A stretch of DNA of 64,000 nt from Todiramphus chloris collaris. Its lineage: Eukaryota; Chordata; Aves; Coraciiformes; Alcedinidae. The stretch spans positions 52,625,523-52,689,522 of the forward strand of contig JANVCC010000020.1 in NCBI GenBank assembly GCA_025345505.1, given 5' to 3'. A program made the position numbers and the translations under genes. Each line of letters starts with the position of its first letter. Position 1 is the first letter of the stretch. Of this stretch, positions 12,101-27,100 are shown piece after piece. The notes under the pieces are model-generated. The model searched no databases and was not told the origin of the DNA. It saw only the letters and a list, made by a program, of their open reading frames with translations.

Positions 12101-15100
12101 AGAGAAAGCTTCTAAAATTATGACGTGATCACCTGGGCTGTCTTTTGCAGAAAGACCAAGACGGATAGGTTCTCCTTACAAAGAACAACAGTATTAGACA
12201 CTGTCGTTGTGCAAAGCTTCCTCAAGGAGTCAGAGGTAACAAATGCCTTCAGAATGTATCTATCCCGTAGGTACCAGCAGACCTTGCTCTAGTCACACAA
12301 CTTGTGCAAGCACAAAGAGATTTTTCAGGAGAAAAAAGACAGATTCACATATTTGAAAATGACAAGTTACCATGGTGTTAGTCATAATACTTAAGGGGGG
12401 TGGGGTTACTTGCTTCAGATTGGCAGACGTTAATTAGGCTCAAGGCTGGATTAACTGGCTTCACATCACACAAGCCAAGGATTGACTCATTTTAATCAAA
12501 TTCTTCCTGTTCAGTTTGATTAGGCCTAATCAAAAGCAAGGCTGTTTACAGATAATGCCTGGTAGTTATTGAAAAAAATAAATAAAAGAAAAAAAAAATT
12601 CATCAAGAACTTCCTGATACGTACAACTCCAACCCACATCAAAACAAATTCTATATATAGCCATGCACAACACATATTGCTGGCTCTTCCAAAGCACACC
12701 TATGTTAAACTTCCAGCTGTCCCACCGACTGGCTTTACCTGCAAGAACATCCTCTTACCAATGGAGAGCAAGTCTGGCACTGCTAGAACCAGTACTGCTG
12801 GGGATGCACCAGCCTGGCTCAGCTTCAAGGTGAGCAGAGCGTTTGCTGCAAGGTCCAGCTGACTGTGCTGTGCACTGGCTACATTTCCTACAAAATCAGG
12901 ATTTATGGGTTTCCCTTAATAGAAATAGTAAAAGTATGGGAAATTATGCTAGATTGGGTTTTTTAATTCATTAGCAAGCATCTTACCAATATGACTGTGG
13001 TACACGTACGTAAACTCTTAACTTATTAGACTGAACCTGTTTGCTAAGGAGCTAGACGGAAAGAGATGAGATGGAAAGCTCCAAGCAAAAAAATGCTGTA
13101 AAGCTCTCGTCAGTGATCGGATTTATCTATTCTAGCTCCCAAATGTTAACGTGGCTTTAAATGCTGGATGCATAAAAATCAGAATCTTACTTTGATAGCA
13201 AACAATTTAGCCTTTGCTTTTGTTGCAGCTACAAAAGTAAATGATGGAGACTTGTGTTCCTGCCACTGCAGTGGCAGTAACACTGCAGCAGTTGGTGGTG
13301 GACGTTAGTCAAAGGAGAGAAGCAGCAATACCATACATACCACTCCTTTGGGCACAATCAGAGGTACCTAAATGACTTTGGAACTAAGTGCGTAAGAATC
13401 AAACTCTTTAAGCAGCTAAATTCCATTTAAAAAACAGGACTTGGATTTTTAGCCACTTAGGAAACTCTCCCTGTGTTTCTTATACACAGTGTAATGCGGG
13501 TTCCTTGAATTAGGGCTAGTTTCCTCCACAGCTATACAGGTGAAAGCTGATTTTACCATTACATCTCCAGAAGTGTTTGAGTGCTACTAAAATCTAATTT
13601 TACTCAGGGTGGTATTGAAATTTACTTAAATTCATACACCTTTTTGAATTTTCATAATGTACAAGCATTCTGAGAGATGCCAGTTATGATTCAAGGTGAA
13701 AATTGCTCTCCTAGATTTTCAAAATCCAAACTATTCATTATAGCTATTTAGAGTGTTTTTCTGTGCAAGTCTAATGGCATGAGCACATTATGTTGAATTA
13801 CTATTATGCCGCATCAATTGAATTAACTTCTGAAGTCAGTCTACATTCCAAATTACAATCTTATTCTGACTGAAATTCATTTAAAATCCACAGGACTTAA
13901 TATTTCTTACAATGACTGCATGCTAAAAGCTTATATTCATTGGCTTTAAGTAGCTCCAATGAAAACTGAATTGTAGGCTGGCAGGAAAAAAAAGAAGGCA
14001 GTGAGAGCTATGATTTACAGGCGCACTATGAGTACGAGTCTTCTTTTGGAAATGAACGACCATATTAAAAAAAAAGATCAAACAGACCTGACTAGTGAAG
14101 GAAACCAATCTTTTCACCAGAGCATGAGTCAAAACGAGTCCTGTCAAAAATCTATTCCAAAAGAACAACAACGCGATTGAATTTACCACACATCCCTGGG
14201 CCAGCAGCGACAGCGTGTCGTCTCCTGGAATGGCCTTGGCAAACAGCTACCAAAGCACTTGACATGCATCACCGTCTACTTCCTTTGGTGAAATCAGATG
14301 CTGGAGGATGAATGATATGCTCGCTTTGAAAATGGATAGCACCAAGTACAACCCAGCGTCCTTGGTTGCGCACTCCCTTTATTCATCTGCTCACATCTGA
14401 ATGTGGAGAGACATTTCTGAAGACCAATAAAGGTGCACCACTTCAAAACTTGATTTGTTGGAGGATGTTAGGAAATCTATTCTGAACTGACAGGAAAACA
14501 CATTAGGATGTGGAGCTAAACTGGAGTTCAAACTATATGCTGTCACATACTCTGAACTTACTAAATCATGATAAACATACTTCCTTATTTTCTGACACTC
14601 TGAAACTTCTAAAAAGGAAAGCAAAAAAGGGCTCCCCAGTTGCACATTCTATTTAATTCTTTGTAATGACAATAAACATTTTATGACTTAAGATCCAGTT
14701 TTTGAGGTAAGGATCTGAAGTTGTACACATAAAGAAACATGCAGCAAACTTTCTGTAAAGAGGTATGTATATTATGTTAAGCTATCTCTAGCAAACTCTG
14801 CAAAACAGGGTTTCAGACCTGATCTTGATTAAGGCACAGAGTTTGAGCAAATGAGATCAAGGGACTGCTTATGCTCACTGTTTCCTTTTGCATCCAGTAG
14901 CCAGTTAAACCAGAGCTTAAAATTAACTTATCCAGAAAATAACACCATGCTTTCACCCCCTAAATGACCATCTTCATCATCTATTGCTATTATAAGAATA
15001 ATGTCTTGCATTTGCTTTGGGTCTGGCTGAGAGTCTACTTACTGTATTTAATCAAAGTAACATTTTATTGGTATGGGATCAACTGCTGACATACACGAAG

Positions 15101-18100
15101 TCCTAATTTCTGCTTATTTCTATCTAGCAACTGTAATCAATACATAACAATTTTTATTTATTCAATTTATTTTTTTTTTAGCCAACATGCCTCACAGAAG
15201 AAGCAGCAGCACCACCCAAAATAAAGATTAAATTCTTGACTGCTGAGAGCTGCTACAATTCTGCTTTGAAGAAGAATTGCTGCTTCAAAGAAGAAAAGCC
15301 AGCTGCCTTGGGTGGCCCCCATGATGCAGTGAAGGCTGAGAAGCCAACATGTGAAATTGCTCTTGGATTTAGTGTTGTTGCTGAAAAGCAGCGATTTTTA
15401 TTCTCAGTTCATTTAAATGGCGACTAGAGGTTACGAAAGACACTTGGTGCAGGCTAACTGTACCTAATCTAGAAAATGATCCATGATACAGATTTCATAG
15501 AATTGATATTCACAATATGGCCCAACCACACACACTCTTATCTTTGTGGATGTGTCTATGCTCAGTCCTTCTGTGCTCCCACTGCACCTCTATTCCTCTA
15601 TTGGGAAATTAAAACCATCACTCCAAGATGCTGCAATTCTGTAAATCAGACTACAGGTATGAAACAGTCTTCTCTTGGATTATCAAACACTGACACTTGC
15701 AGCGGTTTGCTTTTGCACTAGCATTCATAGCACGGTCTGTTCATGACTGTAACAAAAGAAAAAATCTTCCTTTTATGTTTCAATGATTATCAAATATGTT
15801 CTGAATGCTTTCTGAAGTCCATCTTACTGAGATGCTTCTAAGAACAGTATTTACAACCACACTGTCAGGCTGGTGAGCAGCTGGCTTTAAAGTGCTTCTT
15901 AAAAAGCTTTGGTATTAGGGATGTTGTTACAAGCTAATACCACGTCTAATAATTTTCTTTTAATGATCACTTTGAACCAACACATAATCAGTAGCTTTGA
16001 AAGGTCTTTGTGACTGGCGTCAGGAAAAAACAGACAGAAATGGTAACTCTGACCCCACTTGACAGGGTTTTTGCAACAGAAGCATCAATTCACCTGTAAT
16101 TAGCATGAGGCAGGTTGCCTCAGTTAAACATATTAAGGGATGGGACTGTGAAACAAAGGCTGGAAGGATGTACTCATGAAGTTCATACTAAATATTCAGA
16201 TGATTAATCATCTAAAATCTCATTAAAATGTTTCTGCCCTCGTGACTGCCAGGAACACCTCAACAAATGAGGTCTCAGACAGACTCTAACATTCTGTTTG
16301 CCCAAATTTGCTGACAAGTATTTTGAGGGTTTTTTTTCCCCTCAGATGTTTTCTTTTGCTGGTCAATACTGTGGTGTTGATTCTGAAATTAGTAATACAT
16401 TTAAATAACCAGAATTAGTTCAAGTTCAGGGAAATGTGCTCTTTTGATTCTTTCACATTTTTGTTTTAAGAGCCAGATTCTTGGAGCCACACAACACCAG
16501 CAGAATCTCAAGGGGGAATGTCAAGAGTAGCTAGCTTTAAAGCCCTATACCAATCCCACCCTAGAAATAATCACCTCCAAAGGAACTCCAGTGAATACAA
16601 ACTAAAACCAAAATGAAGTATCTCACTTCAACGAACCTTACTTTGGAAGCTTAATTTTGACTGTAGGTAAAAGCAATATTTCAGTCAGTTCAGTGTCTAC
16701 AATACTTTCCACTGCCAGTTCTACTAATTTGAGAACAAAATTGAATTATGCAGGTCGTATAAGATTTATTTCTGCCTCTTGTATTAACACCTATCATTGA
16801 AAACCTCATCAGCAGACATCAGGAAGTGAGGAGGTTAACGACAATTGTATTATTAATTTTAAATAAATTGAGCGTGTCTATCTTTTAAAGAGGTCTGAAG
16901 TACCAAGGGGGGGGAAAAAAAAAAAAAAAAAAAAGAGAGAGAGAGAGAAAAGCAGAGACAATGCCAGGAAGATGTATATGCTCCTACAAAACCTGAAGTA
17001 GGCTCACTTTACCATATCATTACAGATTGTCTTTCTTTCCCCCAGCTCTGTAAGCATCAGCCAAATGAAACACATGACTCCTACTGAGCTGTCTGTCAGC
17101 CTATCCCCAATCAGGGATTTTGCTTGTTCCCCTTCCACTTTGCTGTCCACAAACAAACATGAGGAAATGCAGCAGTGGGAATAGGGAACTGAAAACAGGG
17201 AACAAAGACAAGTCTGAGGCTTGGGGGAGTTTTTATTTTTCCTTAAGTAACAACTTGCTGGGATTTTATCAGCATAACATTTATTTTTTTTCTAAGCACA
17301 TTGGTGATAGCAAGAGCAACAAAGGAAGCCTACTGAGTCCATGACTGTAAGGCTTCTGACCAAGGAGTCAAGAAACATGTTTCAATATGCTATGTCAGCT
17401 TAGACAGTTACTCCTGCACGGTTTTTCTGGCTGCACAATGGCAAAATGGGGCTAATAATCATTACCACAAAAAAAGCATGAGTCTAAGAGAAGAAGAAAA
17501 ATAATCAGGGAAATGATACAAGACAGAAATACTATATGCAAAGAAGCTGGGATTTCAGGAAATCTTTTTTACTGTCATCCACAGATCTAGCTACTCACCA
17601 AGGATAAGAGATATTTTAAGTTAAAATGGGAACAGATACATTCAGTGAAATACCTGTATTTTTGTTTTTATTTTAAAAGCTAAAAAAGGAATATACATCA
17701 TTTGATTTCATTTTTCTAAAGGTTCCTATACTCTTTATCTAATGATTTCTAATTGCGTGAAAGGATGTACACACAGTAACTTCTATTCATTACCTTTAAT
17801 CAAAAGAATTCTTGGCTGTTTCATTTAAGGCGGATTTAATCAAGCAAGGTTGGCTCTGAAGTGAAATTAAAAGCTTTACACTGCAGAACAATTAATTTAG
17901 AGTTTTGCCCTGCAACAGGTCCCTGATGAAATACTAAATGACTAGATTGCAATAGGGCATTTTGGATGCGTAACTTTAAATACAATTTAGGTGTGTTCTC
18001 TTAAGATGTGTAGGCAAAACCTTCTGTGCAACCTTGCAAGTTATTTATCCAAACCTCTATGGGAATGTAAGCTATTGCTCAAAATATATTATACCGACAA

Positions 18101-21100
18101 ACATCAAAGCAAAAGTGTTTACGATGCAACTATATACCATGCTAGAGATCAAAGACTTCTCAGGTTCATCTCTCACAAAAACAGTGTGCTTTCCTACCAA
18201 CAAGGTATTGTGAAACTTTTGGTTATTAAGCATTTATATTAGCTGGGATTGAAATAAAAAAAAAAAAAAAGAAAATGTTTTACATATACTTTGCATTTAT
18301 TGTAATATCACATCACAATCCTCACAATTTGGGGCTCTCTGGAGTGTTTTACTCAAGGTAATTTAATTTCCATTACAATGAAATATGCCCACTTCTAATC
18401 TCAAACTGAAATAATGGAACTCTACATGACAATCTTAAAAGAAAGCAGACCCTACAGCCAGCCACCCTGATTGTAGTTGCCTTGAAAGGTACCACAAACC
18501 CTCCTGACATCCTCAGAATTTCTACTGTGGCAAGAATCTAAGAGATAATGTATAGGAAAAAAACTCTTCCTAAACTGTCCCGCAAAGGATGTTTTGGACA
18601 AATCTTTTTATAGTTAGGCATAAGAAAAAAGTTCCCTGATTAAAGCCAAAGTGAGTCAATGAAATAACAGTTTAGATAACTGCACTAAAAACCAACTCCC
18701 TGATTGCTTTACATTTAATTGGAAGAGTAGTTTTGCTCCTACGACGACTCCCAGTCTATCTGCCTGATGTTAATAAAAGATCTGACAAGGCCATTTCAGT
18801 AACTAACTGCTAATTCCAGCAAATACTCTGGTCAAGCTGTTTGAATGAAATGACAGCTTAAGTTGTCTTATCCCTGACACAGGTGTACACTGGAGATTGA
18901 ACATCAATTTGTTTTGTGCATATGTAAAAATGAAAAAAAATTGTAAATTAAAAAAAGAAACTGCTGTTGCTCAGAGGTGACCTGTGAAAACCACTGGACT
19001 AGCCAAAGTGAACTATCCCACTTTAATCCAAAATATTTAGCAAAACCAATGTGAAGTCACAGCCTGTTCAGGATGTATAAATACCTACTGTAAAAACTGG
19101 AATAGCAAAGTAATTTCATTGTCATCCACCACTGGGATGACAGCTCTACTAATGATCTTATAATACAGAATATTTGTTCAGAGCACTTATCAGACAGACT
19201 GGCATTTGTCAAGTTGTCATCTATTTTTAGTCAATCAAGTCAGCTCAAATATTGGGTAAGAAGTTTTGTTGGCCTGGAAGCTGTTGTTGGTCTTTGCATT
19301 TTCTAAAAATGTGGTATTAGCTCTTCACTAACCATGTGGAACAATCAAGTAAACTTTTATACTATTACTACAGCTGTAAAACCACATCAACCACAAGGTT
19401 TGAAAGAGATTGCACAAGGTTTTCAGCAATAAAGGTGCAGGGTCAGGTATGAAAGACAGCTGAAGACAAGCCCTGTTTATACTTGTTATCAAGGTCTAAT
19501 GCCCTCACCTTTTACCTGACTGAATTTCCAACATGAGACATGCACTATGGTCCAAAGTCCATGAAACCATGTCCCTTACAGAGATAATCCATCCATTTAC
19601 TATTTCCCTGTTAGCCCACTGAAGTGGGCTCAAGGTTCTTACCAGATTGAAAGCCAGGCAGCAGTAATAGCCAGTATTTTAAATAGAACTGGTGCCTGTG
19701 CCATTGTCCACTATTGCACCTTCTCTGCCTGCCAAATACTTTCCCAGTATAACTCAAGATGTGTTTTGAGCCTTCAAAGCATTACGTGACTTTGGAAATG
19801 ATCACTATTTAGGTGATTTCCCTCACTCTTCATTCAGCAAGAAGGCTGCAGCTATGTTAGCTGTTGGCAAAGACAGACAAAAATGTATAGAGAAAAGAAA
19901 ATGCCATGATTAGAGATTCAGTCATAAGGGTATTTTGTTCAGCTTGTTGCATCAAATTCTTCATATCAAGGATGGTATCAGTCGCTTGGCTCTAACTTTC
20001 CCTTAGCCACAGGGAGCGTTCAATTTCTCCAGTGCTGAGTAATTTGTGAGGATGATTGTCATGGCTAAGTGTGCTGTTTGGCATAGGGCAAAACATATTC
20101 ATGTGAACAGTGGTCATATCAAAGAATCATATCATGGAATGGTTTAGGTTGGAAGGGACCTTACAGATCATCTAGTTCCAACCCCCACTATGTTCCATAT
20201 CTCCCACTAGACCAAGATGTGGAAAGCCCCAACCAACCTGGCCTTGAACACTTCCAATGATGGGGCATCCACAACTTCTCTGGGCAACCTGTTCCAGTGC
20301 CTCTTTACCCTCGCAGTAAAGAGCTTCTTCCTAATATCTAATCTAAATCTACCTTCTACCCGTTTGAAACCATTACTCCTTGCCCTATCATTACACTCCC
20401 TGATAGTCATATTATTATTATTATGTTTGCAAAATATATAGGTAATAAAGTTATAATGACTTCATTTAGTTAAAACAGATACAAGTTAATTTTAAGCTAA
20501 CATCTGGCTATAAAGAGAGCTGTAAGAACCTTATGACCATGATCAAAGCATCACCATGCACATCAGTTTTAACATTTAGAAACATTACAATAAACTATGT
20601 TAGTAAATCAATCAAAGGCCAGAATTATTAAGGAATGAAATTTCATACTGGTACAAAAATTAGCTAATTGAGTACTAGACGGGAATGTGGCCATGCCTTT
20701 ATGACCTCTATAGAGGGCATGAAACAAACAAAAAAAAAAACCAAAAAAAAACATTACATTTTGTGTTACACATAAAACAGCTTCACATGAAAAGTAAGTG
20801 GAAGGATGTTTTGTTGGTAGATCAAAGAAAAGGTGAAGTATGTAAACAAAATTTGAAATATGCAAGAAAATATTCCAGTTGGAAGCAATCTACTTTCATA
20901 TTAATTTCTCTAAAGTGCTACTTAGTATTACTTTATCCCTACAAATAATATAATTCTTGATGGCTTGCATGACCAGGTGATCCCCATGTGGCTATGATAC
21001 AGTTGCAAGGTGTATGGTGGTGTCTATTCAAGCCTTTTCTTTCCGAAAACCTCACCTCCTGCCCCTGGGCTGCAATAACATGTGCATTAACATAGAAATA

Positions 21101-24100
21101 AAAAGACCTAATGTGTCAAAATGACGCCACCCACATGGCACTGCAAAACAAGTATGAAATCCCAAACCCTCAGAAACTCAGTAACCTGGTCCACAATAAA
21201 ACTGATTTTTAAAATTAATTGAAAGAAAAAAGTATTCAGAAAGCTGGATTACAAAACAAAGCTCAAAGATGCCCAAATACTGCTTTCCTCCGTCATGAGA
21301 TTTTTTTTTTTAATTGTCTTGCACAAAGACCATTTATCTGCAGTGAACACTTACCTCACCCACAAACTTTCCCCTTAAATAAATGTACCTCTATGAATAT
21401 CTCTGAAGATTTGCTTTTTTTCCTAGACTAGGATTAATTCCTTTTTTCAAGGTATGTTTTATCACTTTGCAATCTACTGCTGCCATCTTCTGTGTTAGAT
21501 GAAGCAGCAAGTAACTTCAGAATTACAAGCAGGATATTTAACTTGGACCATATGGGAATGGTTCTGTTGGTCAGTCAGAGAGTACCCCAGTGAAATACAC
21601 CACAAAAACCTGTTAACAAGTTGGCATTACCTCCAAGTGACTCCGTCGTTCTGCAATCACTCGTTCATCCTTGTTTCCAAAGAGCTTCTTTGGAGGGAAT
21701 TCTAAAGTGGCAAGCTGTAAGACATCAAAGGATGAAATGGCATCAGAAGTGACAAGCTCAAAATGAGAAAATTCTCTTTAAACTGTGAAGCAACTGGGAA
21801 AAAGAAAATGCCAAATATTCATGAGTTACACTAGAAGCTATTAGCAAATATCCCATTACACATTTCTACTGATGTTACTACTATCGGGTCTGTAGTCCTG
21901 CTAAGATAACAATGCATTTTGTCATAAGTGACAGAAAGGAAATTTAGCAATCAGACTGCCTCCATTTGCCCACGTAAAGATTATAAAGTTGCAAACTGAA
22001 TCTGTTGTGATAGTACCAACAAAGAAGAAAGAAAGATATCTTCAGGAATTCTGTAAATCTTAAAAGATTGCTTAAGTCTCTTCGGAACTGTGGTCTCCAA
22101 CTGTACTAACATCTAATTTATTTGTCTTGTCTTGTATTGTAAACTTAAGATCATTGGATCTAAGAACTGTCACTGAAGTTGTGCTGTGGAGGACGGCATT
22201 GACAGACTCCAGCTGACACCTGAACCAGACCTGAGGGGCCTTTTGCTATGTATTGAACTATGACTTCTTCCTTCACAGCTGGGACAGGCTGAGAGCGTGC
22301 ACGTATGCTGTGGTAGCAGCTAAGATGATGGGAAATGGAACTTCTTGAGCTGTGGCTCAATCACATGTCTATGCTGGAACCTGATACCTTCAGAACCATT
22401 CTGAAGAGAATCCACATGAGCAGGCAAAAAATCTCATTTGTCACATGGAAAATGAAAACAAGGCAGCAACACAACTTCTAAAGACAGCTATTCAGATCTG
22501 TCCTTTTAGGAGTTCTCCCACAGAGGTGTTCAAAGCCATCTTCTCACTTCTTTTTCATCCTGTAGGAACTGTAGCAAGCTACAATGGTAAGGGATAGAGC
22601 AAGAGAACCATCTTTCTTTCTTGTACATCAACAAATAGAATGCTTGAACAAATTCCAGCCAGCTATATCTGGAAAACACACAAAGGACTCAAGAATCGCT
22701 AATAAGTACCTATGAACTTGGTCTGCTAGCCACTGCTGCTAGGAATGATGCACGAGAGGACAAGTCCTCTCTACATAGTTTGTGTCTGCACTTGAAGGCA
22801 CATCAAAACCAATTTCTTCCTAGCTCTCACTGTATGAGACAGAAATATGCAACCTCACATTGGTCTTGCTGGAGCTGTTTTGTAGGCGAAGGCCCTGTAT
22901 AAAAATGCCTCCTGCATGAATTCCCCTGGGTATTTGATGATATTGAAATAATAAACAAGCTGCATCATTTTCTAGTCTATCAGCACATACAGGACTGTAG
23001 AGAATTTTTGGCTGGTTACAAGAAGCAGAAATATACTGCATTAAATGAAGAGCTTCATATTTAACACTGAATGTAAGCATCTTTACAATACAGTGGAATT
23101 CTGCAATACAAATAATTTATTCCCATCCTCTGGTTCAACTCCTACTTGCATAATTTTAAAGAAAATCGTAGACATCTTCAAAAGACTGATATGAAGTGAT
23201 GTGGGGCACCAGAGGACTGGGAAGAGATGTCTGCTCTGCATCATTCTTGTCAGCACACCCCAGTTATATTCCTCAAATTTAGCCAACCGTATTCTTTTTG
23301 GTGTGCCTGCTTCTTCATGTTGGCAGGACAAGCACTACGCAACCAAATGGTATCCTATAATTACATCTTTGGGACTTATTTTCACTGCATTACTCACTCC
23401 TTAACCTATACAGGATTATACGTGCTAATATTTTCAAGGACTTGAAAATCCCACCCATGCAGAAATTATATTTGATTAAATAGTACTGCATCATGTCACT
23501 GCCAGAAACATGCAAGGTAAAACAACTGCCATCACAAGCCCCTCCCTGCCCTAGGGAGACTGTTTCTATATTTATTTGCTAATATATACTTGCATTATAG
23601 AATTTTAAAACAGTGTCTCTTCAAAAACAATTTGCACAAATAAAAAAATCCTGCTGCTACAATATCCTCAGACACACTCTCTAGAGTCCAAGCAACCGGA
23701 TTTACAGCTAAAATCAGGAATGATTTCTTTATCTAAACCAAGTTTGATTTTTAACAGGCATTTGAAGACTGATTCCACAAAACTTTAGGGTGTGCAAGTT
23801 GTTTTCCTGATCTGTTAGCTTTCTGAAGACATCTTAAAAGAGAAACAGGTGTATTTTCTAAAGCCGGTAAGTTTTACCAAACCAAAGTAGCTACTCACAT
23901 TGTTTTAACATTTCTTAACTCCCAAATCACTAAGACGCAAAAAATCTTTGGAACCGAGGCAATGAAAGTCCATTATTACAGTCATGAATTTAGTACACAA
24001 GAAAAAAGTCTCAGCCAGTAAACGTGGCTCTGAAATGTTCGAAGTCACAACATGTAGCTAAATGAAAAACATAATTTCACTGATGGTCAAGACCTGGATT

Positions 24101-27100
24101 TTTGACAACATATAATAAAAGAAAGAACTATTTATAATAAAAACCTTCATCCAGTCCAGAATGCCAATTTGTCAAACTATACTTGCATGCATACATGTTA
24201 CTTATGTTTGTAATACACATGTGTACAGAAATACCTATATACACATGTGTAACTTGGGAGGATTTTGCATCCTGAAGAGGGTACAGTACAATGGACTGAT
24301 CATCTACTGCAGCTACCATCTCTACAAGGCTGGATGCAGAAGGCCTGCAGGAACATTTCTGTGTCCTGCTCTTTCCCAAAGGTTGTCTCCTCTTTTAGTC
24401 AAATGATTGGAAGATGTCCATCTCACAAAAATTGGAGACAATTTCTGTCACACAACAGATGACTACCCAACTATACGACAGAAAACCCTCCAGCTGTAGA
24501 TTTCAACAACCCTTGGAAGCCCTGAATTATTCCAATACATTCTACTGCACTACATGCCAAAGAGTCTAATCCCTGCCGGAATGAAAGAAACAGGCAAAAC
24601 TTTCCAGGTTTGCATGTCACGCTGTCCAAATGCTCTTATAGACATCACAGCACCAGTTTCCACACAGTTCACAGCCAGAACATTATCTTTGTAACATGAG
24701 AACTAGAACCACTCATGCAGCAATATGAATTATGCAGTTGTCTCAATGACTGTGTAATTTCACTGTAATAGGAAGATTGTAGCATATTTATATAAAAATA
24801 CAATATTAATACATTGACAATAATATAATTTACAGTAATATATAACAGTTATATATATATACACACACCATTGATATCTGACATTCTGACTTAAAATTAC
24901 TTCTTTATGGTGGGAAAAAATATGTTGGTGCAAGAGTTCCACATATATGTAGAGTGACAATAAAATGTTCTCATCATAATTTTGGTTTACAAAAAGAAAA
25001 GCAGCCCAGTAATATGACTATATTGAAGTAATGATAAATATTGCCCTAATTTTCTAAAAGATCCTCTTTCCTGATGCATCATTTGACATACAGATGCTGA
25101 TTCTAATTGTGTGCGATTCAGAAATACAATTCAAGAGAATTCAGATATTTATTCAAAATACCTTACTCATTTAAGCCAAATTGCAGTAGGAAGTATCTCG
25201 TTAAGCTAATTAAACTGTTGTTTTTAGTAGTGCTACAATGCCTTTAAGAACCTGCACAGTAACTTCAGAGATTAGCACTGCTCCCAGTTAATGCGTAAAG
25301 TATGTAACTGAGCCACATTTGTTCTGTCACTTAAATATGTAAGAGATCCGCAGGTGTAGATTTTGCATAGAGATGTTTGCCTTGGCTCAAATACTATAGA
25401 TTCAGCAATATAAGTTACTCTTTTAGAATTAAATGTCCCCGTACCTTGTGGCTCAGAATTATTCTTCAAGGGTCACATCTTGAATATGAGACGAGCATTT
25501 AGTGTCAATAAAAGGCATCACAGTGGGACTTAAGAGGTAGCAAGCAAATTATTCTACTTTCCCAACATTTATGAAGCATGCCCCTCCTCTCCCTGTCCCC
25601 CTTGTTGCAGTGGCAATGAAAGCATTTGGCAGCCTGTCTTTTTCAGCAGGGATGTTTTGTCGTTTTCTAAGGCTGCTGATGAGGTGATGTGTTTTCTGTC
25701 AGAGGAAATTAAGAGGCATATTCCCTAACCTGACAGGAAGAGAGAGCTTGAATGATTTCCTGAGAAGCTTCTGTATGACACATGCAAGGTTTCTAATTTT
25801 TATTTTGGCTGCAGAAGCATTTCCCTACTATACTTAATTATAGCATCGCTGCAACACAAATTCCATTATGTACATATGTATACATACACATAACCACGGG
25901 CAAGGCTGGGACTACTCTTAGACTCAAAATGTAAAGCCAGATAATATTTTAAAATAGGATGGAGACACCTGAAGACTGCTTATCAGCACTCCTAATGTCT
26001 TTTAGACATCAAACTTTTTACAGTTAATGATGTTTATCCTACCTGGCAATCGTTGCTAGGCAGTAGCAGTCTTAGGGAGAGGCAAACAGTCATTTGCAAT
26101 TTACTCCCTAATTTCTTTATAATAAATAAAGGCTGTGTTTTATTTCTGGGTCTTGTATTACTTGGGGGCATGTTATTTGCCTGAGCCTCAGCAACCTACC
26201 TGTTAAGAAATGATACTTACCTACCATGATACAGGATTTGTGAGATTAGCATGATCAAATTTAGACAACCCTAGGTCCAGTCCTCAAGGGGAAGGTGATT
26301 CATACCTAGCACATACTATTCTAGTTAAATTTCAACAGCTTAATGGATTCCAGCACTTCTCATGAATTTCATCCAGGAGACTGGTTTTAACAAGTTCATT
26401 GGCAGGTATTCAATGCAGGTAGGATTAGATGGCAGGTGAGTAAGTGACCCTTTTTTAGTCACCTACAACTCATTGACCCTAAGTTTCACCTACTTTTGGA
26501 AATAATATAAACCTAACAATATCTGTATGGAAGCATGCATCTTTTGAAGGAAAACCACACATCTTCATAGTCTTCAGCTACTGAGCCACAGGAAGAGATG
26601 CAAATTTAGACACTGGCCTTTTGGAAGCCAAGAGTGTGCAATGAAGGCTCCAATATCAGGAAAGGTTCTACCTGGGACAGGGTGCACTACTCATTTCAGG
26701 ATCTTTTGAAAACAAAGCCATCAGAAATGAAAGGACACCCATGAAACGTTATTATACTCAGTTGGAGACTCGTCACTGACATTAACTAAAGTTTGCTAGG
26801 GACCTACTGGATTTAATTCATTCCATGTGTTTTATAGTAGACTGGAACATAACACGTTAATAAAAAGTCTTGCAAAATACTTTGTGGACGATATTTCAAT
26901 ATATAGTGGACCAATGTAAAATACCACATAATACAGTCATGTCAGCTTGTCACTTCTGAAGCGTGAAATTGTTCGAAGTGTTATGCTCCCTAAACATGAA
27001 AAAAAGTGCCATTTTCTAACATCAAGCAAAAATCTACAGGATTGAAACATCTCATTATTTCTGGTGGGTAAAAATCTATGTTTTAGTGCCTATGATGGAG

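Larger units (their letters stand above)
6119..21630 (-). other. KIF16B: KIF16B last intron (15.5 kb)
   Basis: Lies between the third PX exon (donor at 21630) and the terminal exon (acceptor at 6120-6119). No further exon is needed, since the protein joins continuously (SHLE to KYLR). Contents: one CR1 fragment (20125-20405), homopolymers, and several segments that look conserved rather than neutral (near 10.2, 12.4, 13.8, 14.0-14.4, 17.8 and 18.6 kb). All ORFs are short and without family features. Confidence 0.85.

Noticed and set aside
24190-24252. Twice-repeated palindrome acacatgtgta
   Set aside because: Part of a weak CA/TG-rich patch; short and readily explained as simple sequence.
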